NCBI GenBank assembly: GCA_963556195.1
Contig: OY744531.1
Coordinates: 51,872,200 to 51,936,199, forward strand
Length of the DNA stretch: 64,000 nt
Direction: 5' to 3'
From: Sepiola atlantica
Lineage: Eukaryota; Mollusca; Cephalopoda; Sepiida; Sepiolidae
In this document: piece after piece, positions 49,590 through 62,217 of the stretch
Position numbering within the stretch: the stretch's first letter is position 1
How the letters are laid out: each line of letters starts with the position of its first letter
Program-made: the position numbers and the translations under genes
Notes under the pieces: model-generated
Told to the model about the DNA's origin: nothing
The model's database searches: none
The model's input: the letters and a program-made list of their open reading frames with translations, nothing else

Positions 49590-50110
49590 AACTTACGTAT
49601 ATGAAGAGGACAATGCGGGCTTACAGACAGTCATGTCGGTCATTGGTAACATCTTGTTCTGCATGTCCTACTTATACAAAACAAATTAAATTGAACAAGC
49701 AAAGTGTGCGACATGTTTTTATCTGTTTTGAATATTGAATGTTTGTATTAAATTCAATAGCAATTTTATTTGCAAACATTGTTTTCCCAAATACTTCACT
49801 GAATGAATTCGAATGTATCTATACATAATGATACGTATTTAACACTAGAGGGGCCGATGGAAAGTCCACAATGAATTAAAGAAAATAGTTTTCAATTTAA
49901 TTATGTTAATGCCCGAATTCAGATAGAGTTATTAATCATTGAACTTGTTTGTGTGGCAACCACATCCAAACCAGTGTAGCCATAAAAAGTTGAAACAAAA
50001 TCAGAATGGCATACTAATAAGAAATAATAGACGACAAAAAAGAAGAGAATATGATAGTAAACAGCCGGTGCGAGAACACCATGTGTGTCGCAATGGTGAT
50101 TCATAGAAGT
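49590..50110. other. Unassigned AT-rich DNA
   Basis: No gene or repeat recognised. Confidence 0.35.
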
Positions 50111-50164
50111 CGATGTAATAGTAACTACTGTTACATAACAAAGCCGTGTTTGAATTGATAACTT

Positions 50165-50700
50165 TTAAGGGTCAGAGATAATCTAAAACGGAAGTCTATG
50201 AACCCACGTAACTTCCGGTCGGAGATTTTCGATCTCTTAGGCTGGCGAGACTTAAAGCAGGTAATATGTGTTTAGGGTGATGCCTTTAATGAGGGGTTTA
50301 GAGCGCCCAATGTAACTAGACGGAAGTCGATGAAACTACGTAACTTGCAGTTGGACGTTTTCAACCTCTTAGACTGGCGAGATTTAATGCAGGAAATACG
50401 TGTTTAGGGGGATGTCCACAATATGGTGATAGGAGCACGCAATGTAACTAGCTGTAGCGGGGTAGGCTATCCGTCTATATATCTGTCTGTTTATCTCTCT
50501 CTCTCTCTCACACACACACACACGCGTACGAAGGTAACCTGTCTTTTTTCCGTGACTATTCTTCTATTTTAAATAAACCTTTTTATAAATAAACATCGGC
50601 GTCCGAGTGGTTCGACATCCACAGACAAGCAGGAACCTCAGTTCGACGACGACACTGGTGTATAATGGTTTGTACACGCATAGGTAAGTTAACTATAACA
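50165..50700 (+). repeat. LTR-like repeat copy A with tandem duplication upstream
   Basis: Two related ~125 bp units (about 50165-50290 and 50320-50435), each with CGGAAGTC-ATGAA-C-ACGTAACTT, TTAG-CTGGCGAGA-TTAA-GCAGG and CGTGTTTAGGG. Then TGTAGCGGGGTAGGC opens a segment with (CT)n/(CA)n, AATAAA-like signals and GACACTGGTGTATAATGG. The same layout occurs at 61.4 kb. A purine-rich run just before TGTAGCGGG and a TGGTG word after suggest polypurine tract, LTR and primer-binding site, but direct LTR ends are not proven. Confidence 0.45.
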
Positions 50701-50704
50701 ATAC

Positions 50705-52340
50705 TAGGAGATGGGCATGGCGTTGGCCAGGTGTAACATATGCTGAGAATATAGGTTTCGTTTTCAATTAGAGCGAGAGCGCGCGCGATAGTGAGAAATG
50801 ATAGAGAGAGAGAGAGAGGGGGACTGACCGGTAAACAGACAGTGATTCTAAACTTAGAGGATATATCATGGTAGTTATACTCGTCTACATGTAAATACGT
50901 CGAGAAATGTGACGCTAAATTTCTAAAGTGCACATTATCGACTGATTTTTTACTAACCAAAGTGATATAGTGAATAGATTTAGTTGTATAGATTTAAACA
51001 ACAAAGAACAAATAGCAAGTTCATGGTTTTAACTACAAATAATTACCAACACCCAATATTAAATATTTATGGTTTAAGGTAGTAGAGCGTCAGAGAAATA
51101 TAGTAATAAAACAGTGAAGAAGTGTAACGTTTTAACACGTTTAAACGTTATAAAGCTTGTTTACTATTATTTACTTAATTCTTTGTAACTGACGCCTTTC
51201 GCGTATTTTACCTAATACGCTTGCTGGTGGGGGTGAGTTCTTTATAATGTGTGTATGTATTGGAGTCGGTTCTTCGTAATGTACACTAGATGTTCATTAC
51301 TTCTAACATATGCGGGGGTGGGCGTACAATCGCTAGTTCCTTTTAACGAGCACATAACTACCCAAGTGCTCCCATAAAATCTATTAACTTTTAACGGGTG
51401 TGTATGTGAATACCGTGTTTCTTTATCTGTTTCTTTGCTTTCTTTCTTTTTTTACAAATGTTCATTTACAATTTAAAACGAAATTTACCTTTCTTTCTCC
51501 GTTTTCTCCTTCATCGCTGACGATATTCTTTGTTCTCCTTCATGCTGTGATTGTCGCTGTGATTCCTTCTTTTTTCCGTCTCCGTGGCCACGATAATTTC
51601 TCTTCTACTCTACTGCGTGGCGTTGCCGTCTCATCAGTGTGTCTAGTGAACAACCTTTTTCCTTGTAAGAGAAAACGAACGCTCAAGACATTTTCTGAGA
51701 AATTTCAGGGTTTTGTTAATTTATAGTATCTGGATATAAAGCACGTAATAGATATATCCGTTTTATCTTAACTACCGCCTATCTTTCTGACTGTTAGGTA
51801 CTTCTTGACATACAAGAGGACTATTACGGGACTGGGCGAAGAAAGTTGTCTTTCCGCTTTCAGTCTTATACCGACTTAACTTAGCTCAAAGTTTTAGATC
51901 ATAGTTTTGTACGTCTACCTCGCTCGAACCCATGAGCAAAACTGATTTAAAACTTTAGTTTTTTTTGTGCGCAACAAACAATGCACGTCATCGTGTACTC
52001 GATGTGTCCGCCGCTATCTCTGACCGTTATTGACGCCAATTCCCTGTTTTTTTTATTATCTTAAGTTCACCTATTCGTTACTCACTCGGGGTAAAACAGA
52101 TTCATTTCTCCAGAGTCTGTCAGAGTATGTGTCGGCCCGACCTGCACTGAGTTATACCGACCCCGACCTCAGTGCCAGTTTGTACGAGCTGAAGTACACC
52201 TTTTCAACGTAGAGCCCCTCCTCATGATGCAACAGAAGCAGCGTGCTGTTAGATTTGGAAGCACGCTGGATGATTAGAAAAAGGACGCTAGACAGGGGCA
52301 GACAGAAAGTGAGCAAAGCACTAGTTACGTTAGAAAACGT
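50705..52340. other. Unassigned DNA
   Basis: No recognised gene. (GA)n at 50800-50820. A 60-codon plus frame ending at 52212 (with SEYVSARPALSYTDPDLSAS) is not low-complexity but has no recognised domain; possibly an old retroelement piece. Confidence 0.35.
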
Positions 52341-52344
52341 TACT

Positions 52345-52348
<4 letters not shown>

Positions 52349-52433
<85 letters not shown>
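52349..52433. repeat. (TAA)n microsatellite
   Basis: About 28 TAA units; read in frame it gives poly-Asn. Confidence 0.95.
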
Positions 52434-52434
<1 letters not shown>

Positions 52435-52794
52435 TACTAGCCAGAGTCGTGGCCTTCATAAATAAAGGCCGGTGCACTGAAAAGTGACGTCATGCTAGTA
52501 GGTAGTACGCGAGATCTGTCGAATAGTCGGACTGCTAGTAAAGAATGAGAGTCTTTTCAGAAAGCAGTAGAACACTTTAAAAATTGCATTTAAAAAAACG
52601 AAAAGAAAGGAACACGATTCGCTTACATTGCAAGTGACTTTATTCAATATCAATGAAATCAAATGAAACAAGAATTTAAAATGAATAGTTAAGTTGTGTT
52701 ATTTCTGCACTAAAATAAATAAACATTACGTTCTTTCATTGATTTTTATTTACTATTTCTATTTCATCACGAGGACAGGACAGAGTTAGACAGA

Positions 52795-52950
52795 AGTCCG
52801 GTTTTTAATGTATCGAAAATCAAGCTCCCAAACAGGGACAATCTTGATTGGGACAAAAATTAAAATTGCCTCAGTCTAGAATGACTTTCTCATTTACCTT
52901 TAATGACCGAGGAAAGACAAGACAAAGTGTAGTATCAGAACAGATATTAC
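52795..52950 (+). repeat. Dispersed non-coding repeat (GGATTGAGAC family), copy 2
   Basis: TGATTGGGACAAAAATTAAAA, TTGCCTCAGTCTAGAATGAC and GTAGTATCAGAACAGATATTAC match the copies at 14.2 and 53.9 kb. Confidence 0.55.
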
Positions 52951-53167
52951 ACTTTTAATTATTTTATGACAAACCATATAAAAATACAATTAATATATAA
53001 AATACAATTAAAATTTAAAACAAATTAGGCACAAGGTCATCAAAAGTGATGAGAGTGGAATATCTAGTCATTCTCCGTCTATCCTACCTTTTGCGAGAAT
53101 CATTAGTTACAACGATACCACATTTACTCGTGGAGTGAAAATACCAAATGTATTGAAAATTTAAATG

Positions 53168-53174
<7 letters not shown>

Positions 53175-53212
<38 letters not shown>

Positions 53213-53275
53213 AATAAATTTTTAGTGGTACAAAATTTGATAACGGCGAGGAATACGGACGTTTGGGACATTTTT

Positions 53276-53331
<56 letters not shown>
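53175..53331. repeat. Two (TA)n microsatellites
   Basis: TA arrays at about 53173-53209 and 53278-53331. Confidence 0.94.
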
Positions 53332-53335
<4 letters not shown>

Positions 53336-53524
53336 TTCAATGTTTAAATCATCGTTTCTTTCCAGCACGAAACATATTTGTTTTAGAATTTTATTACACA
53401 CATAAAGAACACTTTGGCACAAAAATAATGTTTGTTTATACAAAAAGAAAAAAAGTTTTAACCGAATTTCTACTTGGTATTATTTTATGACCCTTGACGG
53501 CTAAGCATAAATGTGAATGTTGTA

Positions 53525-54445
53525 TCAGGACAAACAAAACATTTTATGTTATGCAGACTAGTTATTGTGCAAAATATATTAAACATTTTAGAGAAAAGCC
53601 AGTATTTTCTATCAAGACAAGTTTGTCAACCATCTTCAATTTTAGTCTATGAGTAATTGTTATAATTTTACCTTTAAGATATGATTCCCAACCATGAAAA
53701 CGACATGAACAAAATAATCGGTATCCTTTTTTTTAAATACCAAACAATTACTAGATCAAAGATTAAATGATTTTAGACAAAAATGACAAGTCCTATATCC
53801 ATGTGTTTGCGTGTAATAAGCTTTCCCTTCGAAGTGTCTTGTCTTAAGATGAGGAACATCCAGCTTGCAAAAAGGGGGCTTCTGGATTGAGACAAAAATT
53901 TAAATTGACTCAGTCTAGAAAGATTTCTCATTCACTGACCGAGTACAGAAAAGATTAATTGTAGTATCAGAACAGATACTACCCTCTGAAGTTTTAATGG
54001 AATTTCTAGTCGAGAAAATTTTATTGCTAACTAATTGTTAAAAATGTTGTAAACACGTGAACAGAATAGTTCAATTTCATATGCATTCAAAATTAAATTA
54101 GAATTTTTTTCAGGAAAAACAAAACGTTTTCTGTTATACAAACTTGTTATTTTGTAAAAAATATTTGAAACAACCAAGTATTTGTTTTTTATTGAATATT
54201 TTCCTACTAAGACAGGTTTGTCATACATTTTGAATTTTAGTCTAAACGATTTTGATTTTCATAGTTTTACCTTAAAATATTAAAATTCCCCTTGAAAATG
54301 ACATGAACAAAACCATGAACAAATACCTATTTTTTAAATGCCAGACAATCATTAGATCACAGATTATATAATTTAAAAGAAACTACCGTCTGCATAAAAC
54401 ACGTATTGTGTAACTGTTCTTTTGGAAGTGTCTAGTTTATCTACA
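53525..54445 (+). repeat. Diverged ~583 bp direct duplication with GGATTGAGAC copy 3 between
   Basis: Segments 53525-53860 and 54108-54445 share, in order: ACAAA-CAAAAC-TTT-TGTTAT, AAGACA-GTTTGTCA, TTTTAGTCTA, TGAAAA-GACATGAACAAAA, AATACC-AACAAT-A-TAGATCA, and a GAAGTGTCT word at the end. The GGATTGAGAC repeat (53865-53990) lies between. Non-coding, identity unknown. Confidence 0.55.
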
Positions 54446-54489
54446 AAGTACCGACCACTCTGACGTCAGCAGAAAAACAAGACTCTGTG

Positions 54490-55240
54490 AAATGATCTTC
54501 TCTTCACGACGACTTTGCCAGAGTACTGAAAGAGATATTGCTCATGAAGATAGGCAACATGATACCAATGATAATAAGATCACTAGGAACAGTTCCGAAA
54601 ACTAGAAAAAAAAAACTGGAAGCAATTGAAATCAGCGGGAAGACTGACGTTCTATACAACGGACATCAATGATGAAAACAGCTTAATTCTTAATAAAAAT
54701 CATCGAATGCGGAAACCAACCTACATAAGCTATGAATTCTGACCAACAACATGAACGCCGCAATAGAAATAAAACAAAACATAGAAAGTACATCACCACG
54801 TTAACTCAAGCGAACTCAAACTGCAAGACATTTTATAAACTGCCCTCCCCCCACCTAAAAAAACCCACACATACACACAATGTGATGGCTCCAGACTCCG
54901 CTGATACCACACTAAATATTCGAGAATGTCAAGGAGGATGGAAAGGTCGACGAGAGAAAAGTACCAACCAGACCTCCACCGAAATGATGCGCGAGTACTG
55001 GAACCTTGGGGAGGCTTATTGTCACTCAAATTTCAGAGAAGACCAACAAGCGTTGCTAACGAGAAATCGATGATAAATGGCTATTGCAATAACACAAACT
55101 AATTTGCCATTTGTATCGAAAGATGCTGAAAATCTGGAGAGACTTGTCACTCGGACTCCAGGGGAAAACCACTGGCAATTTTCAGTGAGCAATCCCTGGT
55201 AATGACTTGTGTGAAAACTCCTAGCGGGTAAAATGATTAA
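54490..55240 (+). pseudogene. RLE LINE 3' fragment, plus strand
   Basis: Near 54555-54600 the plus strand reads IGNMIPMIIRSLGTVPKT, the conserved PIIVGALGTV segment. The 3' region follows: GATGGCTCCAGACTCCGCTG, TCCACCGAAATGATGCGCGA, AGTGAGCAATCCCTGGTAATG and the family terminus AAACTCCTAGCGGGTAAA near 55215-55232, then a short AATAATAATG tail. 5'-truncated and dead. Confidence 0.68.
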
Positions 55241-55650
55241 AATAATAATGACACTGGAACTGATAGAAATCTTATAATCTGACTCTCTAAAAAGTGGAGA
55301 CACAACCTCGATAGATACGACAAAAAAATCGTCGTCAAGGGTCAAGTAAGATAGAAAGAACGAGACGAGAGAGCACCATCCATACCTCCACTGAAAGGCA
55401 CAGAGAGCGCTGAAATGCTGGGAAAGCTTATTGCCACTGAAATTCCAGAGCAAACGAACTACTATTACCGGCGAGAAATCGATGGAAAATGGATGTTGCG
55501 AAAACGAAACATTATTTGCAACGGTTATCGAAGGACGCGGTGAGTTCTGAAAATCTGGTAAGACCTGTTGTCACTCAGACTCTAGGAAGACCACGTCAGT
55601 GAGCAATTCCTAATAATAAATTCCTTTAAAATTCTTAGTGTGTAATTAAT
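55241..55650 (+). pseudogene. RLE LINE 3' fragment, second tandem copy
   Basis: Same orientation, immediately downstream. Contains ACCTCCACTGAAAGG, GGCGAGAAATCGATGGAAAA, AAAATCTGGTAAGACCTGTTG, GTCAGTGAGCAATTCCTAATAA and a terminus TTAGTGTGTAATTAATAATAAT. Confidence 0.62.
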
Positions 55651-56860
55651 AATAATATTTTTAATTGTATTTACTGACCCATATAATTTATTTCCAGGAA
55701 ATTTCTCACTCAAATCCAATGAGATGGGATGCGTATAATTTAAGGCGATCCCTAATACAGGACTGGCAAACGTGCGACTGAGGTCCACGACTGGTGGCGA
55801 ACGTGTGAACACCAAAATTACTACTAAATAATAATTACTGGGAAAAGTTTTAGTAAGAAATTCCATAGTAATGCCCAGTAATAAGTAGCTATACACATTA
55901 TTAAGAAGCAGCTTACAATAATTGATTTATTTTCATCAAATCAGATGTAAAAAGTACAAACATATAAAATAACTAAACTCACAAAAAATCACTTGATTCA
56001 CCATGAATTAGACACATGTTGGATATCTAAAAAATCATGAGTCAATTTATTTATATTGATTAATAGATTACAGAAAATAAAATGACATAATACAATCAGA
56101 AAGTAAATTCGACATTTAAAAAAATCAAATACTTTATGAATAAAAAGAAAGAAATGTTGCTCATTTTTACAAAATTTGTGATGTTTGTTACATATACAAT
56201 TTATTTTTACAGAAGATGTAGAAAATGCTTATTTCTTCATGATATACAGTTTTAATAAGAAAATCCACTTACATTTACAAGCACATAAAACCAATAAAAT
56301 ATATGTAAAAGATATATCATGACTGCTTGGAGAATTAAGCATTATCAATACTGATTATATTATCATGAGAATTGTATAACATTTATTTTATAAATATTTA
56401 ATGATAATTTCAAAACTTTTAGTGCTGGTTCTTGAATTATCTTAGGTGAATTAAACAAGCAATACTGTTTGAAAAATATATTGGGCAATATACACCGATG
56501 CTCTCTTTCATATTGAAATGATGCATATCAGAAACTGATGTACGGATTTTTTTCAAAAAATGTGCTCAATTCAACAACACCAAACATTATAAAACAGAAA
56601 AACACTCACTGGACTGTGGTATCCAGTAGAACTTTTAAATTACCATTATCTATTTCTAAAAAAAAAGTCCATATTCTTGAAAGTAAAAACTCGTATTATC
56701 AAATATTTCTTCATCAGTTGGACAATCATTTCTTCTAACATAACCGGCTATATAGAAAAGAGACATTTAATATCTTTAGAGATCTTAATTTCAAGATCTG
56801 GTAAGTTATTAAATATTTTGCATGACATTTCATCCAGTAAATATTCACATTTTGAACAAT
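55651..56860. other. Unassigned AT-rich DNA
   Basis: No gene recognised. The right part probably holds the 3' flank of the P-element-like transposon that ends in this direction, but no terminal inverted repeat was found by eye. Confidence 0.35.
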
Positions 56861-56864
56861 TATG

Positions 56865-58800
56865 TCCTGAATTTAAGTAGCAGTTTAGTTTTTTCAATAT
56901 GAAATTTTTCAATAATATTTTGAACAGTTATAAAATATGCATCACCAGAACTTTGTCTTAATTTTCCAAATTCATTTTCTAAATAGTCTGTGGTAAATTC
57001 AGCAAGCGTAGCAAAGTTAAACCTACTGCTTAGTAAATATCTACAAACATCAGTTAAACAGTTGCATGTATGTTCAATGGCTAAACTAGTATTCCTTGTT
57101 AATGATTAAATTCTTTATTTCTTGCTTGCTTCACATTTTCTGTGCCATTTTCCCAAAATTGCAAAGAAATATAAGGTTTTAATCATTTAAATCTGTTATC
57201 ACCTTTTTCAGTTGATCATTTTTCTTGATGTCAAAACCTTTTCAATAAAATAAACTGTTTCTGCAGTATCCTCTTCATTTAATAATGGATTCAATTTAAT
57301 TGCTGCTATAGTTTGATCAGAAAAAGATTTTAAACAGTGATGCACCTTTTCTCGCTCAACAGGTTTTGGGTAAACTGCCACATCAGTTTGTTTTTATAAT
57401 TTAACAAACTGAACTTTTTTATGTCCATAGAGACCTTTTACAAATTCAAATTTTGCTAACATCTCTTTGCCATCAGAATCAGATAGTAATTCAGAAGACG
57501 CTTCAGTAATCTAATTATTCCGAATGTTTTTTAAAATGTGGACATAGTCAAAAAGTAAATACAAGCCATTTTTAGTTAGCCAAAGCTTATCATAAACAGT
57601 GTCAAATTGTTTGAAAAATGATTGATTAATCCTGTTGTTGTCACATACAATTGCAATTACTTGACCATTTAATTGTTTAATTAGATCAACAATATTTGAA
57701 ACTTTTTCATATAAAAATATTACCTCTAGCTTCGCAACTGGGATCATTTTAAGTAAGAATTCTGGTCCACCATGTAAACATTTTACCATCATCCCCAATA
57801 CTGCTTTTGCTAATCATTCAGAATTTTCAGAAAAACCAAATACATTTCCTCCGTGATATTGTAGAGAAGATTTCCATACACTTCATCAAATAAAAGAATA
57901 CACTTTTTCTGATTTTCAGAAATTTTAGAAAATATGTACCCAGAAAATTTAAATCATCTTATTTTGTAACTTTTGATGTCATACCTGATAATGTTTTCAC
58001 ACTGGGTAATTTAAAATCATCCCGAATTCGATTATATAATGACCGAGACGTTACAAAATATTCAAATGCCCTGATAAGAATATTTGAGTTATTATGTTTT
58101 TTGTCAATACTTGGTGAATACATAATATTAATTTGTTTTTTTAAAATATTTTTTTTAGCAAATTCTACTTTGCTAAGAACACGAATCGCGTCATTAATCT
58201 GTGACCAATGCTGAAACATTAAAATTCGATTTTTTGAAAGAGAACAAAAAATAATTGTATGTATACCAGCATGGTAGCATTCAAATTTTAATTTTTTTAA
58301 ATGTTTATCATAAATATTGGAATACCTCTGGTAAAAAATTCAACGGACTGGATCAACAGCTGATTGTTAACTTTATAGAATATAACTTCTGATACAAAAT
58401 CCTGTTGATCAATATTGTCTAACAAATTTTGAAAACTGCTAATTTTTTCTTTTTCTTGGAATTGTGCTAATTCATCATTTTGCACATTTAGCACAGAAGC
58501 TAAAGATTTATTTGTTGTCCTAGGTTTTGATTAAGGACTTCTTAATACACTTGATGGCAAATGATTAAATACTGATGGGGGATTCTTCAGTCGCACGTTT
58601 CCTCTAATAATCACTGTTTCATACTCGGAGGGGAATGCCTTTCAAAACCAACAGTGATTGGTGTATCAGGAGTGTTGTCTCTAGGTATTGTCTTTAGCCA
58701 TCGTTCTCATTCATTTTGATCTTGGGGAAGACGAAAAACAGAACCTTATTTTCCTGATTATAATTGCCGCATATCATTTCTTTACTATATTGAGCAAGCT
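56865..58800 (-). pseudogene. P-element/THAP9-like transposase pseudogene
   Basis: Minus strand. N-terminal THAP zinc finger relic near 58800-58640: CGNYNQEN, FRLPQDQN, ERWLKTIPRDNTPDTPITV, FERHSPP (normally CERHFP) and LKNPPSVFNHLPS, across a frameshift and stops. Then 58494-58297 (NVQNDELAQFQEKEKISSF); 58219-57959 with RAFEYFVTSRSLYNRIRDDF and KLPSVKTLSGMTSKVTK; 57798-57511 with GQVIAIVCDNNRINQSFFKQ and LFDYVHILKNIRNN, the RNase H-like core with the DNxxxN and D-x-VH-x-LKN-x-RNN pattern; and a C-terminal block 57065-56870 (CLTDVCRYLLSSRFNF, EFGKLRQSSGDAYFITVQNI). These are the ordered hallmarks of P-element-type transposases related to THAP9. At least five breaks; C-terminus fused to stops after KLLLKF. 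No intron is needed to explain the layout, though splice remnants cannot be excluded. Confidence 0.75.
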
Positions 58801-58809
58801 TTTGGGGAT

Positions 58810-59600
58810 AGTGAAATTAAAATTATTAACTAAACTAGTGATTTAAAAAAGGTGTGAACCTTAAATTCTATGGTCTGAAAGGTTTAAACTTGAATTGTAA
58901 ATTTAAAAAAATGTTATTGCTTGAAGGTGGGAATTTATATTTTAGTGGATAACATGGATTAAGAATTATAAATGTCAGGACAAAAGATTTTAAGATTGAG
59001 ACATTGGGGACTTTAGGATGACGAAATTGAAATGTATTCTTTCTCAGGAATGAGAAGCAAGCAGACATTTTTAATCCATACACAACACAGGTGAGTACAG
59101 TTTTAAGTCCCCTAGATTACATGTTAATAATATGGCCATGGTATACTTTTTTATTATTGGCGTTCTTGTCTTCGGAAAATACAACAGAATTCCAAAAGTG
59201 ATATATGGTCGAAGCAACATCTGTTATGACTATACAGGCTATTTTGCAATTGATACAGATGCAGCAAGTTGCCCAGGTTACAAGGATTGACAGACGCTCA
59301 CAACAGCCGTTCTCTGACCTCTTGCCTTTGCTGCAAGTTGATCGTTCCTCTTGTAGGTCTCTGCAATGTCCCTACAGACTGTCTAATAGTATGAGACTAG
59401 GCAGGAGGATAAATAGAACTCTTGAAAAGTTGATTTAATGAAGAGCTTAAATTATTTAAATTTACTTATGATAATTATTTTATGTGAAGAGAGTGGATTA
59501 ATCACTCAAGTAAAATTAAATTAACAAGTTTAAATACTTTTTAAACTTTAATTGTACTATAGAGACTGTTGAATTGTTTTACCCATTTCGCTCTGTATTC
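58810..59600 (+). other. Unassigned segment with splice-like signals and a 52-codon frame
   Basis: TTTCTCAG|GAATGAG (59046/59047) and CACAG|GTGAGTAC (59090/59091) would delimit a 44-base exon open in one frame (NEKQADIFNPYTTQ). Just downstream, ATG at 59132 opens 52 codons starting MAMVYFFIIGVLVFGKYNRI with a hydrophobic start and a Cys-containing, aromatic-rich tail (CYDYTGYF; ASCPGYKD), stop 59288-59290. I recognise neither. Real exons, or chance. Confidence 0.2.
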
Positions 59601-61390
59601 GTCCAAATGTTCGATACAACTGATTTTTCGTCTGGTCTGAAATTGTACTTTTGGTTCGATATAAAAAAATATTTTAAATTTTTTCACAATTTTTTTTTAG
59701 TTACGTTTTTTTTTTATCAATAACTCTTGTTTGACTATTTAATAATGGGAGATGTTCGTGCTCTGTTCTGTTACTTAAATCTGAGAAAAACAGATTCTAC
59801 TTTGTTTAGGCGATTACGTGTGAACACTCTTAAAAAAATAGCGGAAAGCAGAAAAATAAAACAAATAATTATTTAAGAATTTAGAGTGGGGATCAATTTC
59901 GTATATAAAATAACAAAAAATGATCCTCTATTTCCGGGCCATTCTAGTTGTTTAGAGCAGTTAACTAATAGATTGTTACACATAACCCTAAGTCCGTGTG
60001 GCAAGGTCGTAAAACCATACATAATCGGCAAATAAAAAGTAGAACCACTACTCGCCTCCCTAAAAACGCACAAGATTTGTTCCTCATAGCACTAACAAAA
60101 TCGTTAACTGCCTTAAAACACTAGAATAGGGGATCATTTTACGTTAAATTTATTTGCAAAATGTATCCCTAACTCTAAATTCTAGAACAATTGTTTTTTT
60201 CTTTTTTCTGCTAAGTTTTTCAGGGTTTTCACGCGTAATCGCCTAAAGATGTTGTTTACTTTTCGATTTTTGAGCGATTATCAGGGTTGCTCGTGGATGA
60301 CATATCTGCGCCAATCTTTTTTTTTTTCATTCTAACTGAACAGAGTTGACACTATGTTTGCTTTTAACAAAACACTTTAAAATAAGTTAAAACCTTAACC
60401 CAAACTTTTACAGGTATGTAGAAGAGTAACTTATTTTGTCTTTGGTAACATTTATTTGTTGCACTTTTGTTTTTTTTTTTTTTACCCCCGTTTTAGTTCT
60501 GTTGACTTCAGTTAAAAATACCCCAATTTTCTTTTAGAATTTGACAAGAAATTTGAATTTCATGTTAAATTCTAAAATAAATTAGAGGTTTATGCTCGAA
60601 CAAAAAGTGTCGTTTAAATCAACGATCAATTTTCTTTCAACATTCAAGCAAATATGAAACAAAATCCAACGGTCCATATTTCTAGAATTGAAACAATATG
60701 AGTTATTACAAAGTACACGTTTTAACAAAACAAATTATTTTTCTAATGAAGACATTCGTTATTACAAACATTTTTTTTGTTTTTCTAATAAAGATGTTCA
60801 TGATTACAAACAATTTTTTTTATTTTTCTAATAAAGATAATCGTTATTACACTTTTTTGTGAGAAATTTCTTAACAGTTTTTGCATATTTCATAAAAAAC
60901 GCACTAAGGATAAATATTGCAAGTTTATATAAATTAAAATTTATACTTACTTCAATATTGTTAAATAGCAAAATTCCGATGATAAAAAGTTTTTAAAAAT
61001 ATGTTTTAAAAAGATTCAATTCAATTGTATCCGATATCCAGCCGTTTCAGAATTAACTGAATAACGTCAAATAACTCGCCCCCAGTCAGACAAGAGTCGT
61101 GCATGCTTGGTAGGCCTGTATTATGGATCGCCTTGGTATAATCACATTGAAAAAAAATGCATGATACACAATGTCTTCGAACTAGTGACTGCACAAAAAA
61201 GTGTGCATTTTTATATAAGCGATGAGGACTAATATTGTTGTCTGTTTCTCTGTGGTCAGCTTAATAAAAACATACGCATGGCAAATTATATTTACACTTA
61301 AATTAAAAAGTATTGACCTGTCAAGTATTATGTATGAAGTTCTGAAAGACTTTCTGTTACAGAAAGAGGATCGTTTTTGAATGGGAAAGT
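59600..61390. other. Unassigned AT-rich DNA
   Basis: About 1.8 kb, stop-rich. A local triplication of TTTTTCTAATAAAGA-GTTCGTTATTACAAAC-type words occurs at 60735-60850. GGCGATTACG-GTGA and TCACGCGTAATCGCC near 59810 and 60228 form a distant inverted pair. No gene recognised. Confidence 0.4.
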
Positions 61391-61394
61391 TTTA

Positions 61395-61595
61395 GTGACA
61401 CTTTTAAGGGTCAGAGATGACCCCAGACGGCAGTCGCTGAAACCAGCTGACTTCCGGCTGGGGATTTTCTGTTTATTTTGCTTGCCAGACTTCAAGCAGA
61501 AAAAACGTGTTTGAGTGCTGTCCCTAATGGGGAGGGGGACCCTCAAAATGTGGTTCGGTGTAGCGGGACGACTCATACGTCTGTCTCTCTGTGTA

Positions 61596-61626
<31 letters not shown>

Positions 61627-61800
61627 TTCATGCGTATACAAGTAATCTGTCTCACTGATGTTTTCATATGACTGTTTTAAAAAAAAGAACCTTTCTTTAA
61701 ACATCGTCGCCTGAGTGAGTTTATCAGCAGACTAAACGAACCTTGATGCACGGCAACGAAACTGGTGTATACTAATTTATACATCTATCGATAAGTGAAA
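61395..61800 (+). repeat. LTR-like repeat copy B
   Basis: Same layout as copy A at 50.2 kb: TTTTAAGGGTCAGAGATGA, CTGACTTCCGGCTGGGGAT, TTGCCAGACTTCAAGCAG, a GGGGAGGGGG run, TGTAGCGGGACGACTC (61561), (CTGT)n/(CT)n, then GAACCTTTCTTTAAACATCG and ACGAAACTGGTGTATAC. Only one upstream unit here. Confidence 0.45.
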
Positions 61801-61809
61801 GTGTAACAT

Positions 61810-62215
61810 TTTTAAGTAAATGATCCCGGGTTTTATTCTTCGCCTGGGCAGTATTTATATATGGAATGATGCAAGTGATGCCCTAACGAATCGCCGTCTT
61901 GAATCGCATTCGTTAAAAGCTGTGACAAAACCAGTTAATCAATCCACGTTAATGCTTCCCTGACAGTTGCTTGCGAATATTGTGAAAGCGGGATTATAAA
62001 ACCAATAGTAATGGCCGCGCCGAGTCGATAAAAGCTTTGATTGTAGTTTTAGTGACTGGATTTTAGTTGGTAATAGAAGAGTGCGTGTTGCCACTGTAAT
62101 AACTGGAGGTGTCAGACACCATTGCCACGGTCGCCATGAACAGAGAAAATTCGAATCGCTATATGAAATGATCGCGACCATAGCGATATTCAAAGAAGGC
62201 GATATTGATACGTAG
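61810..62215. other. Unassigned moderate-GC DNA
   Basis: No recognised gene. CATTGCCACGGTCGCCATGAAC has a good start context but opens only 11 codons. Confidence 0.3.
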
Positions 62216-62217
62216 CG

